Of a stretch of 64,000 nt of DNA, positions 1 through 8,419 are shown piece after piece. The position numbers and the translations under genes are program-made. The stretch is from Lachnospiraceae bacterium (GTDB lineage Bacteria; Bacillota; Clostridia; Lachnospirales; Lachnospiraceae), in NCBI GenBank assembly GCA_017411305.1, contig JAFQQI010000009.1, positions 62,001 to 126,000 of the forward strand, read 5' to 3'. Numbering within the stretch: the first letter of the stretch is position 1; each line of letters opens with the position of its first letter. Under the pieces are notes generated by a model that searched no databases, was not told the DNA's origin, and worked only from the letters and a program-made list of their open reading frames with translations.

Positions 1-1
1 T

Positions 2-544
2 TGTACCTTTACAGGCTCTTGTTGGGGCGGCTCGTATGATAATTCAGTAGATTCTGAATTGTATTTCTACAACTGTATTTTTGGAGAAGAAGAAACAAAT
101 ACATGGTTCTTCTGGTCTGATATTCATACGATTGATTGTACCTGGGCTGAAATCACAGAGTATCCTGACTATGAATATGTACCGATTTTTGAGCCGGAGA
201 ATATGGAAGAAATCCCCTGTGATGAATATGCACTTGCCGATGTTCCGTGGATCGGATATGCAATCGTTAATCCGGAGTCGGGAGAAATGACATATTTGCC
301 TTATGAAACAGAGGATGGAACTTTTGAATATGTTTACTTAGAACTCAGTGAGGATCATACCGGCTGGGTGGAATACGGTGAGCAAAAATATGATGTTACA
401 TGGGAATGTGAAGATGATGTTGCATATCTTCAAACCGCGGAGGGATTTTATATTTATCTGACAAGATATGAATTGGTGAAAGATGATACTACTTATTATT
501 GGATACTGATGGAGATGGATAATCAATTGATTTGGTTATACTAA
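2..544 (+). CDS. Hypothetical acidic protein, 5' end outside the window
   Basis: The frame is open from base 2 to the TAA at 542-544, so about 180 C-terminal residues of a longer gene are visible. An internal TTG at 59 has no ribosome binding site and is not a convincing start. The visible protein is very acidic and rich in Tyr and Trp, with many short alternating beta-like stretches. I see no transmembrane segment, no cysteine cluster and no catalytic motif. Such a composition is common in extracytoplasmic domains of Clostridia, but that is inference. I do not recognise the family. A strong hairpin at 573-599 follows the stop codon. Confidence 0.7.
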   Translation, partial: CTFTGSCWGGSYDNSVDSELYFYNCIFGEEETNTWFFWSDIHTIDCTWAEITEYPDYEYVPIFEPENMEEIPCDEYALADVPWIGYAIVNPESGEMTYLPYETEDGTFEYVYLELSEDHTGWVEYGEQKYDVTWECEDDVAYLQTAEGFYIYLTRYELVKDDTTYYWILMEMDNQLIWLY

Positions 545-572
545 TTATTGTATGAGTGATAAGAAAATTGTA

Positions 573-599
573 ATGGGGCAAGCATTGTGCTTGCCCCAT
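573..599. terminator. Hairpin terminator, GC-rich stem
   Basis: Arms ATGGGGCAAGC (573-583) and GCTTGCCCCAT (589-599) pair perfectly, closing a short loop. It lies 28 bases after the stop of the first gene. It can act in both directions, since the pseudogene at 629-940 points toward it. The core stem reappears at 2019-2043. Confidence 0.6.
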
Positions 600-628
600 C
601 AATATGGTGTTTTGTTGTATATGTCGGA

Positions 629-940
629 TTATAATTCAAATTCTTTTAGAAGGATGTTTTGATAGTCTTTATCCTTTGCAGCTTTTATTATATCGTCTAT
701 GCGGCCGGACTCAGCTAATAGAATATTTAGTTGATTTACTTCATTACGTCCTTCATCATGTGCCATTTGTTCTATTTCCCAGGATTTCATATAATTTATG
801 CCAACCTCCTTGCGCTTCTTAACCTTATTTACAAGCTCCGAGACGGATGCAATATCCTGATTTGTGATATTTTCAACCGTAGATTTCTCTATGTATTTTA
901 GCATATCTTTTGGTTCTTGACTAGGGAGAATGCTTTGTGA
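629..940 (-). pseudogene. C-terminal remnant of an Rpn/PD-(D/E)XK nuclease family transposase
   Basis: The last hundred or so residues of this frame look like the C-terminal tail of the Rpn (recombination-promoting nuclease, 'PD-(D/E)XK nuclease family transposase') proteins that are abundant in Lachnospiraceae. Visible marks are an LKYIEKST segment, a KVKKRKEVGINYMKSWE segment and an amphipathic tail. The catalytic N-terminal nuclease domain is absent. Upstream of about 940 the frame turns into AT-rich, low-complexity sequence (Ile/Leu/Tyr-rich) that does not look like protein. I infer a truncated, inactive relic. The family call rests on memory of family sequences. Confidence 0.6.
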
Positions 941-1072
941 ACTATAAAATTTATTGATGAACAGATAGAGATAAGATATAATTTTTATATAAATGTATAG
1001 GAGGAGTACAATATGGTAGGTACGATGTGGAATAACCTTTGAGACTTTAATAGAATCGGAGGTTAAAATAAA

Positions 1073-1999
1073 ATGAATATAAATAAACATCTGTTTGCAG
1101 CTTATTGTGGAATGATAAAAAGCGGTTATGATTTAATGGATTTGTCTGATGAAATAGTGCAGGAAGTTTATGAATGGATTTTAACTGCAGATTTTGAAGA
1201 GAATGTATGCGATTATTTCCTTTTTGCAAAAACAAACACAATCTCAGTTAATCCATATTATCCACGAGGTTCTGATTTATCTGCTGCCTGCTTTTTCCAC
1301 GGGGGAAGTATGGACAAGTATATAGAATTTTTACAGATGTGTGAGTCACAGGAAGCGAATAATCCTGAATTTATTAAGTGGATTTCAAAATTACCCAGTG
1401 TATTAAAACAAATCGAAAACAGTAGCACATTTGATGGCATTTATCAATTTTATTGTAATGGTGTAGAGAAGCGTTTTTCAGATATCCAAAAGCAAATGGA
1501 AGAAATCGAGACAGTATTAAAATCTAAACCATTCAGAACGGACATATCGGTGGTATTTGCACCGAATTTACTTCAAGCAAAATTCCTTGCAGATTATGCT
1601 TTGGTTGAAGATACCTTGTATATTATATCAGGGAATTTTTGGAGTTGCGCAATTATTCACGAGTATTTGCACATTGCATTAAAACCGATAAGGAGCAAGC
1701 TTTTTGATATAATACATAATGATGGGATAGATAAATATGTTAATGTGAAGCGTATGAATGAACTAGGATATTTGCATGGAAACACTGTAGAGGCAAAAGC
1801 GCATGCGCTTGATGAATGTTTTGTTCGGGCGATATGCGGTGTGATTGATAAATCACTGGATTTATCATGGTATTGCCAAGAGAACGTAAAAAACGGTTTT
1901 TGGGCAGTGCCGCGAGCGATTGATAAATTGGCGAAGCTTTCTTGGCAAGATATGTCATTGGAAGAGATTGTGATACAAGTTGCTAATAGCATTGAGTAA
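1073..1999 (+). CDS. Hypothetical protein with an HExxH zinc-protease-like motif
   Basis: This 308-residue protein starts at ATG 1073 after a GGAGG at 1060-1064. It has no signal peptide or transmembrane segment, so it is probably cytoplasmic. Near residue 196 the sequence IIHEYLHIAL matches the HExxH zinc-binding helix of gluzincin/minigluzincin peptidases, preceded by a hydrophobic strand as expected. About 45 residues later EAKAHALDECFVRAI offers acidic candidates for a third zinc ligand. The rest is helical, with a possible coiled segment around residues 135-150. I do not recognise a named family; a zinc peptidase role is inferred from the motif alone. It stands alone between a nuclease relic and a hairpin, in a region with accessory character. 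Confidence 0.7.
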   Translation: MNINKHLFAAYCGMIKSGYDLMDLSDEIVQEVYEWILTADFEENVCDYFLFAKTNTISVNPYYPRGSDLSAACFFHGGSMDKYIEFLQMCESQEANNPEFIKWISKLPSVLKQIENSSTFDGIYQFYCNGVEKRFSDIQKQMEEIETVLKSKPFRTDISVVFAPNLLQAKFLADYALVEDTLYIISGNFWSCAIIHEYLHIALKPIRSKLFDIIHNDGIDKYVNVKRMNELGYLHGNTVEAKAHALDECFVRAICGVIDKSLDLSWYCQENVKNGFWAVPRAIDKLAKLSWQDMSLEEIVIQVANSIE

Positions 2000-2018
2000 T
2001 GTATTAGTGTAATAGGTG

Positions 2019-2043
2019 TGGGGCAAGTTTTGTGCTTGTCCCA
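2019..2043 (+). terminator. Hairpin terminator similar to the one at 573-599
   Basis: Arms TGGGGCAAG (2019-2027) and CTTGTCCCA (2035-2043) pair with one G-T pair and are followed by TAAATATTAG. The core TGGGGCAAG...TGTGCTTG is shared with the hairpin at 573-599, so the two probably descend from one repeated element. Confidence 0.5.
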
Positions 2044-2097
2044 TAAATATTAGACAATAAGCAAGTTGATTTTATATTAAGCTACAGGAGTGCATAT

Positions 2098-2556
2098 ATG
2101 GAGCTGAAACAAATAGTAAATGATGCGGAAAAATCCAGCATCACACGAGATATATTGGAATCTTTATCTGATTGGTTTGGAATTCCTGAAGCCAGAGAGG
2201 AATACATTGCGGATAGCGTAGGAAAGACTTTTTTTTGCGCATTTGATGACAAGACGCCCATTGGTTTTATTTATCTGAAAGAAACTGGAAAAGATACAGC
2301 CGAACTGGCTGTTATGGGAGTATTAAAAGATTATCATAGACTTGGTATAGGAAAGAGGTTGTTTAATGCCGTAAAAGAAGCTGCACATGAACAAGGATAT
2401 TCATTTATTCAAGTGAAAACAGTACAGATGGGGAAATATGAAGATTATGACAGAACAAATAGGTTTTATCTTTCCCTTGGGTTCAAGGAATTTGAAGTAT
2501 TCCCTTCACTATGGGATGCAAAGAACCCATGTCAGGTTTATGTTATGTCATTATAA
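2098..2556 (+). CDS. GNAT family N-acetyltransferase
   Basis: The 152-residue protein has the GNAT fold signature. A central beta strand (AELAVMGVLKDYHR, residues 76-89) leads into the acetyl-CoA pyrophosphate loop LGIGKRL (about 90-96), which matches the Q/RxxGxG/A motif with an R at its start. A C-terminal NRFYLSLGF segment is typical of motif B. It transfers an acetyl group from acetyl-CoA to an unknown amine. The start ATG 2098 follows an AGGAG at 2086-2090. A second, unrelated-looking GNAT gene follows 46 bases later, and both sit in the accessory left part of the window. The substrate cannot be read from sequence. Confidence 0.85.
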   Translation: MELKQIVNDAEKSSITRDILESLSDWFGIPEAREEYIADSVGKTFFCAFDDKTPIGFIYLKETGKDTAELAVMGVLKDYHRLGIGKRLFNAVKEAAHEQGYSFIQVKTVQMGKYEDYDRTNRFYLSLGFKEFEVFPSLWDAKNPCQVYVMSL

Positions 2557-2602
2557 TATAGACTGAAGTTTAGAAGGGCAATTGTAAGTAGAGGTGGATT
2601 GA

Positions 2603-3013
2603 ATGAATATAGTATATAAAACTCAAAAAGAAATCCCCTGTGATGAGTTGTATCAATTATTTCTTGCGGTTGGCTGGGCAACAGAAGAGACGACAACCCC
2701 GGAGATGATTCAAAATTTTAACATTGGCTTTTTAAATTCCACTTTTGTGGTTTCTGCATGGAGCGAGGGGAAATTAATAGGATGTGTAAGAGCGCTTAGT
2801 GACTTGCATTTTCGTTCTGTTATAATAGATTTAGCAGTATTGCCGGAGTATCAAAACAAAGGAATAGGAAAAGAATTGGTGCAAAGATGTCGGAATTCAT
2901 GTAAGGATTCGGAATGGTTGGTCCAAACCGATAACGCTAAGGGATTTTATGAAAAAATCGGGTTTGTGGAGAATAATGATTGTTTTCTGAGAATTCCGGG
3001 GAAATGGTTTTAG
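2603..3013 (+). CDS. GNAT family N-acetyltransferase
   Basis: A 136-residue acetyltransferase. The acetyl-CoA binding motif QNKGIGKELV lies at about residues 87-96, after the strand VIIDLAVLPEYQ. The motif B region AKGFYEKIGF is near residues 113-122. Length and layout fit small single-domain GNAT enzymes that modify small molecules or peptides. The start ATG 2603 follows GAGGTGG at 2591-2597. The substrate is unknown. It is probably co-transcribed with the acetyltransferase upstream, since I see no terminator in the 46-base gap. Confidence 0.85.
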   Translation: MNIVYKTQKEIPCDELYQLFLAVGWATEETTTPEMIQNFNIGFLNSTFVVSAWSEGKLIGCVRALSDLHFRSVIIDLAVLPEYQNKGIGKELVQRCRNSCKDSEWLVQTDNAKGFYEKIGFVENNDCFLRIPGKWF

Positions 3014-3080
3014 GGGATTTGAAGAAGCTAACCGTATCATTTGCTTTAAAAAAGAATTATAGGAATGGGTTCTAAGGAGA

Positions 3081-3854
3081 ATGAGATTATTACTATTTGA
3101 TTTGGACGGAACATTATTAGATAACAATAAGATGATTTCCAAAAGGACATTAGCTGCTTTAACTGCCTGCCGGGAAAAAGGGATGCTTATCGGTGTATCC
3201 ACCTCAAGAAGTGAGCAGAATTCATTGACCTTTTTGTCAGAACTGAATCCGGATATTCTTATTACCAGCGGTGGTGCGTTGGTAAAAAGAGGACCGGAAT
3301 ATGTTTATAAAGCTGAAATGTCACCGGAAGAAACGAAGTCAATGATTGAGGCGGCAAGAAGAATATGCGGTGACGACTGTGAGATTACCATAGATACGAT
3401 AACAGAGCATTTTTGGAACTATAAGATTGACCCTAAGAAGCAGGATGAAAGTTGGGGCGACAGCATTTATACGGATTTTAGAGATTTTCAAAAGGCCTCT
3501 CTGAAAATGTGTGTGGAAATATTCGATGAAAGAAAAGCAGAACGTTTAAAAGCAGAATTGGCAGAATATGATTGCGTCAGATTTTCGGACGGATTCTGGT
3601 ATAAATTTACGAAAGCAGGAGTTACGAAAGAAAGAGCAATTACGATGATTTGCGAGGCATGTAAGATAAGTCCGACAGATATTGCCGCATTTGGTGATGA
3701 TTTTGCCGATATAGGAATGCTTCAGCAATGCGGACTGGGAATTGCCATGGGAAATGCAATTGATGAGGTAAAGGAAATTGCAGATATTGTTATCGGCAGG
3801 AATGATGAAGAGGGAATTGCAGAATATGTGGAAAGAGAATTCCTGAATATATAA
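3081..3854 (+). CDS. HAD superfamily hydrolase, Cof-type phosphatase
   Basis: A 257-residue haloacid-dehalogenase-type phosphatase. The nucleophile motif LLFDLDGTLLD (residues 4-14) provides D7 and D9. Motif IV GDDFADIGML (about 212-221) and the following GIAMGNA are typical of the Cof subfamily of sugar-phosphate and nucleotide phosphatases. The insert between residues 80 and 190 is the C2 cap expected for this group. The only plausible start is ATG 3081, just one base after AAGGAG (3074-3079). That spacing is unusually short, so translation may be weak or coupled to an earlier site. The substrate is not predictable. Confidence 0.85.
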   Translation: MRLLLFDLDGTLLDNNKMISKRTLAALTACREKGMLIGVSTSRSEQNSLTFLSELNPDILITSGGALVKRGPEYVYKAEMSPEETKSMIEAARRICGDDCEITIDTITEHFWNYKIDPKKQDESWGDSIYTDFRDFQKASLKMCVEIFDERKAERLKAELAEYDCVRFSDGFWYKFTKAGVTKERAITMICEACKISPTDIAAFGDDFADIGMLQQCGLGIAMGNAIDEVKEIADIVIGRNDEEGIAEYVEREFLNI

Positions 3855-3985
3855 GCCTGTAAGCATATTGAATTTTATACCTTAATTAATGAAAAATTTC
3901 TTTTTCTGCATTTTGAATTGTAGTATAATATTTTTAATATTTTTAGTTAAAAGGGTGAAAAAGTACGGCAAAGGAGGAAACACTG

Positions 3986-5974
3986 ATGACAAAGAAACAG
4001 ACAGGTTACCACTTCTTAAACAGTATCAAAGGCAGAATTATCATGTACGTTATGCTGTGTACCGTTGTAATTATTGCAGTGACGGCATGCATTAATACTG
4101 TTGTACTTCGGGATGCGCTTAAGACCAGTGAACAGGAACTTTTAATGACGGAAGCCGAGAGTAACAGCGATGTGATTGATGAGTGGCTGATAAGACAAGG
4201 CGATATTGTTAAAACTATGCAAAGTGCATTGGAAATTATGGATAGCAACGATAAGGAAGCTATTATGGATTTCCTCGAAGTGAATCTTGCAAACAATGAA
4301 GATGCACTGATGTATTATTGCTGCTTTGGTTATGACGGCGGTGTTTTCCCGGCGGATCATTCCTCTCTTGACCTTGATCCTACTACAAGAAGCTGGTGGA
4401 CCGATGCCATTGCAAAAGGTGACTTAATATATACAGCACCGTATACGGATTTTGCTACGGGACAAATGATAGTTTCCATTGCATCTCCGTTTATGATGGG
4501 AAATGAGCAGGCTGTTGTGCTTGCGGACATTACCATCGACAGCTTAATTGAAATTGTGCAAAATGTAAGTACGGATGAAAGTATCCAGACCTTCCTTTTG
4601 GCAGCAGACGGCAGTGTTGTTACCCATGAAAACGCAGAATATTTACCTAAAGAAGAAGGAAATACAATATTAACCGATAAGGTGCAGCTTGATTTATCCG
4701 GTAACAGTGTTTCTACCTTTAAGGATTATGATAATGTAAAGAAGTATTATGCAGTACATACCGTAGATACCACAGGCTGGCAGCTTGGTATTACGCAGAA
4801 TACATCTGTAATCGGCAATAAGATTATGAACAATCTTATCTTGCCGCTGATTACCGATGTAATTTTGCTTGTCCTTTCCGTGATTTTGCTGAATCTGATA
4901 ATCAATATCATGTTAAAGCCTATGGCAGAGATGAAGCATTTCATAAAGGAAAAGGTAATCGGGGCAGCAAACTGTAAAAGTGCAAATTCGGAAGTAAATG
5001 AAATCAGCTATCTGATAGATGAGCTGGAAAACAGAGTGCTATCCACCATAAACAAAACACAGCAGGAAACACTGCGTATCCAGGATAAAATGTCCAAGAC
5101 CAACAGCAGAGTGATTGACATGAACGGTAATATTGTGGAAATCAGCGCCACTATGGAAGAGACAGGGGCAAGCGTGGCAACCCAGACAGACAGCATCCAA
5201 AACATTGATGCAAACTGCCGGGATATTACAAAAGAAATTGATGAGATGGCAAAGAATACTGCAACAATTGCTCAGCGCGCCAACGAAATCATTGCCAGAG
5301 TAGAGAAGATTGTACCGGAGCTTTTGGAGGATAAGAGAAATGCGGTTCAGGTAACAGAGCAAAGCAGAAGCAAGCTGGAAACAGCAATAGAGGATGCGAA
5401 AGTAATCGGTCAGATTGCAGAGGTTTCACAGGCAATCAGCGCGATAGCGGGACAGACCAATTTACTTGCATTGAATGCTTCCATTGAAGCGGCAAGAGCA
5501 GGAGAAGCAGGAAAAGGCTTTGCGGTAGTTGCTGATGAAATCAAAAATCTCAGCAATACCACAAGCGATGAAATCGGTAAAGTCAATGACTTAACAGAAA
5601 AAGTAATGCAGAGCGTACAGGCACTTTCAAAGGAATGTCATGCTATTATTTCTTTCCTGAATGATGTGGTACTTAACGATTACGATAAACTTGAGAAGCT
5701 TGCAGACAACTACAAAGAGGATGCTACTTACTATGCACAAATCAGTACAACCTTAGAGAATAATACCGAAGGATTGGAAAGCTCTATTACCAGCATCAAT
5801 CAGCTGCTTCTGACAGTAAGCGAATCCCAGAAGGAACTGGATGAAGCAGTACAGTCTGTAAACGACAACTTACAGCAGATTACATATGCAAGTGAGAGTG
5901 TTTCCAAGGAAACTCAGGAAGTCATGGACAGCGTAGTGACCTTGCAGTCGACCATTGAACAGTTTAATGTATAA
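3986..5974 (+). CDS. Methyl-accepting chemotaxis protein with extracellular Cache-type sensor
   Basis: A 662-residue membrane chemoreceptor. Transmembrane helix 1 spans about residues 18-41. A large extracytoplasmic domain of about 240 residues follows, containing [12 protein letters not shown] and the YTAPYTD stretch typical of double-Cache ligand sensors. Helix 2 is at about 281-309. The cytoplasmic part is a long coiled coil, whose signalling tip [19 protein letters not shown] (about 490-508) contacts CheA and CheW. A classical HAMP is not obvious after helix 2. AAAGGAGG at 3970-3977 sets the start at 3986. A TATAAT at 3924-3929 is a likely -10 box. The ligand is unknown, though the WxxD/YxD pattern is often seen in small-molecule Cache domains. 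Confidence 0.92.
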   Translation: MTKKQTGYHFLNSIKGRIIMYVMLCTVVIIAVTACINTVVLRDALKTSEQELLMTEAESNSDVIDEWLIRQGDIVKTMQSALEIMDSNDKEAIMDFLEVNLANNEDALMYYCCFGYDGGVFPADHSSLDLDPTTRSWWTDAIAKGDLIYTAPYTDFATGQMIVSIASPFMMGNEQAVVLADITIDSLIEIVQNVSTDESIQTFLLAADGSVVTHENAEYLPKEEGNTILTDKVQLDLSGNSVSTFKDYDNVKKYYAVHTVDTTGWQLGITQNTSVIGNKIMNNLILPLITDVILLVLSVILLNLIINIMLKPMAEMKHFIKEKVIGAANCKSANSEVNEISYLIDELENRVLSTINKTQQETLRIQDKMSKTNSRVIDMNGNIVEISATMEETGASVATQTDSIQNIDANCRDITKEIDEMAKNTATIAQRANEIIARVEKIVPELLEDKRNAVQVTEQSRSKLETAIEDAKVIGQIAEVSQAISAIAGQTNLLALNASIEAARAGEAGKGFAVVADEIKNLSNTTSDEIGKVNDLTEKVMQSVQALSKECHAIISFLNDVVLNDYDKLEKLADNYKEDATYYAQISTTLENNTEGLESSITSINQLLLTVSESQKELDEAVQSVNDNLQQITYASESVSKETQEVMDSVVTLQSTIEQFNV

Positions 5975-6004
5975 AATATCGAATGAATAGATAAAGTTAA
6001 TTTG

Positions 6005-6045
6005 TAGAGCCCATACACTTGCGGGATGCAGGTGTATGGGCTCTA
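6005..6045 (+). terminator. Perfect 14-bp-arm hairpin after the chemoreceptor gene
   Basis: Arms 6005-6018 and 6032-6045 (TAGAGCCCATACAC and its complement) pair perfectly around a 13-base loop. It follows the chemoreceptor stop at 5974 and a poor T-run. A related hairpin with different but still paired bases occurs at 10359-10394. Confidence 0.7.
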
Positions 6046-6083
6046 CTAATGATACTACATTCAAATTATTTTAATAAAGATAC

Positions 6084-6145
6084 TTGACATGCAACTGAAG
6101 GAAATATATAATGAATCCATGTTCAAGAACGTGCGTTTCGAAACG
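6084..6145 (+). promoter_or_regulatory. Consensus promoter with two palindromes upstream of the TetR gene
   Basis: TTGACA (6084-6089), a 17-base spacer and TATAAT (6107-6112) form a perfect sigma-A promoter. Just downstream are two adjacent perfect palindromes, GTTCAAGAAC (6121-6130) and CGTTTCGAAACG (6134-6145). They lie between the expected start of transcription and the ribosome binding site. This is where an autorepressing TetR protein would bind, so I infer they are its operators. Confidence 0.65.
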
Positions 6146-6173
6146 ATAGTTTGAAATAAAAAGGAGAGAACAT

Positions 6174-6830
6174 ATGCCACCGAAGCCTAAATTTACAAAA
6201 GAAGAATTAATACAGGCCGCTCTGGAATTAACAAGAGAGGGAGGCTTGGAAATGGTTGTGGCGCGCAATTTAGGGCAAAAGCTGGAAACTGCTCCTTCAA
6301 CTATTTTTACCCATTTCGATTCTGTTGAGGAAATCCGACTAGCGGTAATAGAGGCTGCCAGAGAACTGTATAGCAGATATGTGGAAGAAGGCCTTAGAAT
6401 GGTGCCGCCGATGAAGGGATTTGCTGTGCAGTATATCCGTTTTGCAATGGAAGAGTCAAATTTATATTCTATTTTGTTTATGAATAAACGAAAGGAGTTT
6501 AAGTATGTGGATTTTATTATTGACGAAGGCCATTATGAAAAGGTTATAGCTGCAGCAGAAGAGAGCTTTTCAATTAATCGTGAACAGGCAGAATTTGTTT
6601 ATCACAATATGTGGGCTTACGCACATGGGATTGCTGTTATGTCTGCAACAGGGGTGTGTAACTTTTCTGTCGAAGAAGTTTCAAAAATGCTTGGCATGGC
6701 TTGCAGGAGTTTTCTGATTGGTATGAGAATGCCTCGTGATGAGAGAGAAAGTACGGTACCGAAGGCGGGAGGTATTATGAAGGGGGATATCGGGTCATAC
6801 GTTGCTATTGATGGGAATGTTGTAAAGTAA
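6174..6830 (+). CDS. TetR/AcrR family transcriptional regulator
   Basis: A 218-residue one-component regulator. The N-terminal helix-turn-helix (about residues 8-52) runs from EELIQAALELTREGG to PSTIFTHFDSVEEI, the typical TetR DNA-binding pattern. The C-terminal ligand domain is divergent. AAAGGAGAG at 6161-6169 sets the start ATG 6174. The promoter upstream carries two palindromes, so autoregulation is likely. The next gene, 28 bases downstream, is a cysteine-rich KTR protein and probably shares the transcript. No pump or other obvious target follows, so the regulated function is unknown. Confidence 0.88.
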   Translation: MPPKPKFTKEELIQAALELTREGGLEMVVARNLGQKLETAPSTIFTHFDSVEEIRLAVIEAARELYSRYVEEGLRMVPPMKGFAVQYIRFAMEESNLYSILFMNKRKEFKYVDFIIDEGHYEKVIAAAEESFSINREQAEFVYHNMWAYAHGIAVMSATGVCNFSVEEVSKMLGMACRSFLIGMRMPRDERESTVPKAGGIMKGDIGSYVAIDGNVVK

Positions 6831-6858
6831 AAGATAATTTATGAAAGGAAGCGGTTGA

Positions 6859-7044
6859 GTGAGTAATAATTGGATTTATTGCCCGGTGTGCAATAATAAA
6901 ACGAGAACTCAGATTCGGGAGGAGACTATTATGAAATCTTTTCCCCTCTTTTGCCCGAGATGCAAAAGAGAAACATTGATTGATGTAATAGAAAATCATA
7001 TCGCTATCGTGAAGGAGCCGGACGTTAAGACGCAGAGCCGATAA
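6859..7044 (+). CDS. Cysteine-rich KTR domain protein (zinc ribbon)
   Basis: A 61-residue protein using a GTG start (6859) after AAAGGAAG (6844-6851). It has two CxxC pairs, CPVCNNKTR (about residues 8-16) and CPRCKRETLIDV (32-43). The NKTR element is the signature of the cysteine-rich KTR family, which is frequent in Firmicutes and common near TetR genes and on conjugative elements. It very likely binds one zinc ion. The molecular role of the family is unknown to me. The terminator hairpin overlaps its last codons. Confidence 0.75.
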   Translation: MSNNWIYCPVCNNKTRTQIREETIMKSFPLFCPRCKRETLIDVIENHIAIVKEPDVKTQSR

Positions 7045-7087
7045 ACGAAAATAGGAATAAAACTGTTTTCGCTTATCGGCTTTTTGT
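7036..7087 (+). terminator. Rho-independent terminator of the TetR-KTR unit
   Basis: The arms 7036-7051 and 7066-7081 form a 16-bp stem with one mismatch, followed by a T-run through 7085. The left arm includes the end and stop codon of the KTR gene. Confidence 0.85.
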
Positions 7088-7105
7088 ATGATGGAGGAAT
7101 ATTGT

Positions 7106-8407
7106 ATGGAGTATTGCAGATTACAAATAGGATGCTTTTTGATTGTTCTTTATATAGGGATTATTTATTTTTTTGAGTGCAAAAAGTATCATAAAAAGTT
7201 AAGCAGCAGTATATTTGATGAAATCCTTGTTTTGAGCATGATTTGTATTTTTCTTGATGGTATTACTGCAGTAACAGTAAATAATATTGATACAGTAAAT
7301 TGGGCGTGGAATAAGTTGTTTCACTTGCTGTTTCTGATAGGGATTGACACGGTTGTTTATATGATGTTTGGCTATATGCTAATAACGACGGGAGTCCTTC
7401 CGGCAAAGGGGAGAAAACACTTGCTGTTGCATGTCCCATATGCAATAAATGTTTTGGTTGTGGTAATAAATATCGGAGACTTAGAGTTTAGAAATGGTGC
7501 ATATTCTAATTATTCTATGGGAATGTCTGCATACACCTGTTTTGCAATGGTCGGAATATACATACTACTTACACTAATTACTTTTTTTAGAAGGTGGAAC
7601 TATATAGAAAGTAATAAGCGGATTAATATTCTGACATATTTACTGGTAATTGGCGGGATAACCATTACTCAGGCAGTTTTCCCGGAAATATTGTTATCCA
7701 GTGTAGCGATAACACTTATGGTTATTGGTATTTATCTGAATCAGGAAGATCCTGCTTTGAATGAAATATCAAGATATCATAGTGAAATGACAATGGGCTT
7801 TGCCACTTTGGTAGAGAATAAAGATGGCAGTACGGGTGGACATATCAAAAGGACAACAGCGTATGTAAAGCTATTGTCTGAAGAGCTGAGAGCCAGAGGT
7901 TATTACAAAGAGATTCTGACAAAAGACTACATACGAAATCTGTGCCAGGCAGCACCGATGCATGACATCGGTAAAATTGCTGTGCCGGATGTAATATTGC
8001 AAAAGCCGGGAAAGCTTACGGAAGAAGAGTTTGAAACTATTAAAAAGCATACCACAGACGGAGGGAGGATTATCGAGGAAACCTTTGGACATCTTGGAAA
8101 CGAAGCGTATACAAAGATGGCATATCAGGTAGCGATGTATCATCACGAAAAGTGGAACGGGAATGGATATCCGGAAGGGATAAAGAGAAGAGAGATTCCG
8201 CTATGCGCAAGAATCATGGCAATTGCGGATGTTTTTGATGCTGTTTCCGAAAAACGATGTTATAGAGATGCGATGCCGTTAGAAAAATCCTTTGCCATTA
8301 TTAGTGAAGGGAGCGGGCAAGACTTCGACCCTTTAATAGCAGAAGTATTTTTAGAAATGAAGGATAAAGTGGAACAGATACATAACGGTATTTGTACGAA
8401 ACGATAG
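7106..8407 (+). CDS. Membrane HD-GYP domain cyclic-di-GMP phosphodiesterase
   Basis: The N-terminal half has seven hydrophobic segments (about residues 8-225), and the C-terminal half is an HD-GYP domain. Key motifs are MHDIGKIAVPD (about 284-294), KKHTTDGG, the HHEKWNGNGYP segment (about 344-354) and ADVFDAV. HD-GYP enzymes hydrolyse cyclic-di-GMP to pGpG or GMP. The HD pair, the HH pair and the GYP triad are all present, so activity is expected. The start was set at ATG 7106, eight bases after GGAGG (7093-7097), rather than ATG 7088 inside the preceding terminator. This gives 433 residues. The membrane part may sense a signal. A chemoreceptor gene follows after 12 bases, probably in one operon. 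Confidence 0.9.
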   Translation: MEYCRLQIGCFLIVLYIGIIYFFECKKYHKKLSSSIFDEILVLSMICIFLDGITAVTVNNIDTVNWAWNKLFHLLFLIGIDTVVYMMFGYMLITTGVLPAKGRKHLLLHVPYAINVLVVVINIGDLEFRNGAYSNYSMGMSAYTCFAMVGIYILLTLITFFRRWNYIESNKRINILTYLLVIGGITITQAVFPEILLSSVAITLMVIGIYLNQEDPALNEISRYHSEMTMGFATLVENKDGSTGGHIKRTTAYVKLLSEELRARGYYKEILTKDYIRNLCQAAPMHDIGKIAVPDVILQKPGKLTEEEFETIKKHTTDGGRIIEETFGHLGNEAYTKMAYQVAMYHHEKWNGNGYPEGIKRREIPLCARIMAIADVFDAVSEKRCYRDAMPLEKSFAIISEGSGQDFDPLIAEVFLEMKDKVEQIHNGICTKR

Positions 8408-8419
8408 GAGGAACCCAAT

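Noticed and set aside
604..822. 72-residue open frame on the plus strand
   Set aside because: It is the antisense of the Rpn relic and has no ribosome site.
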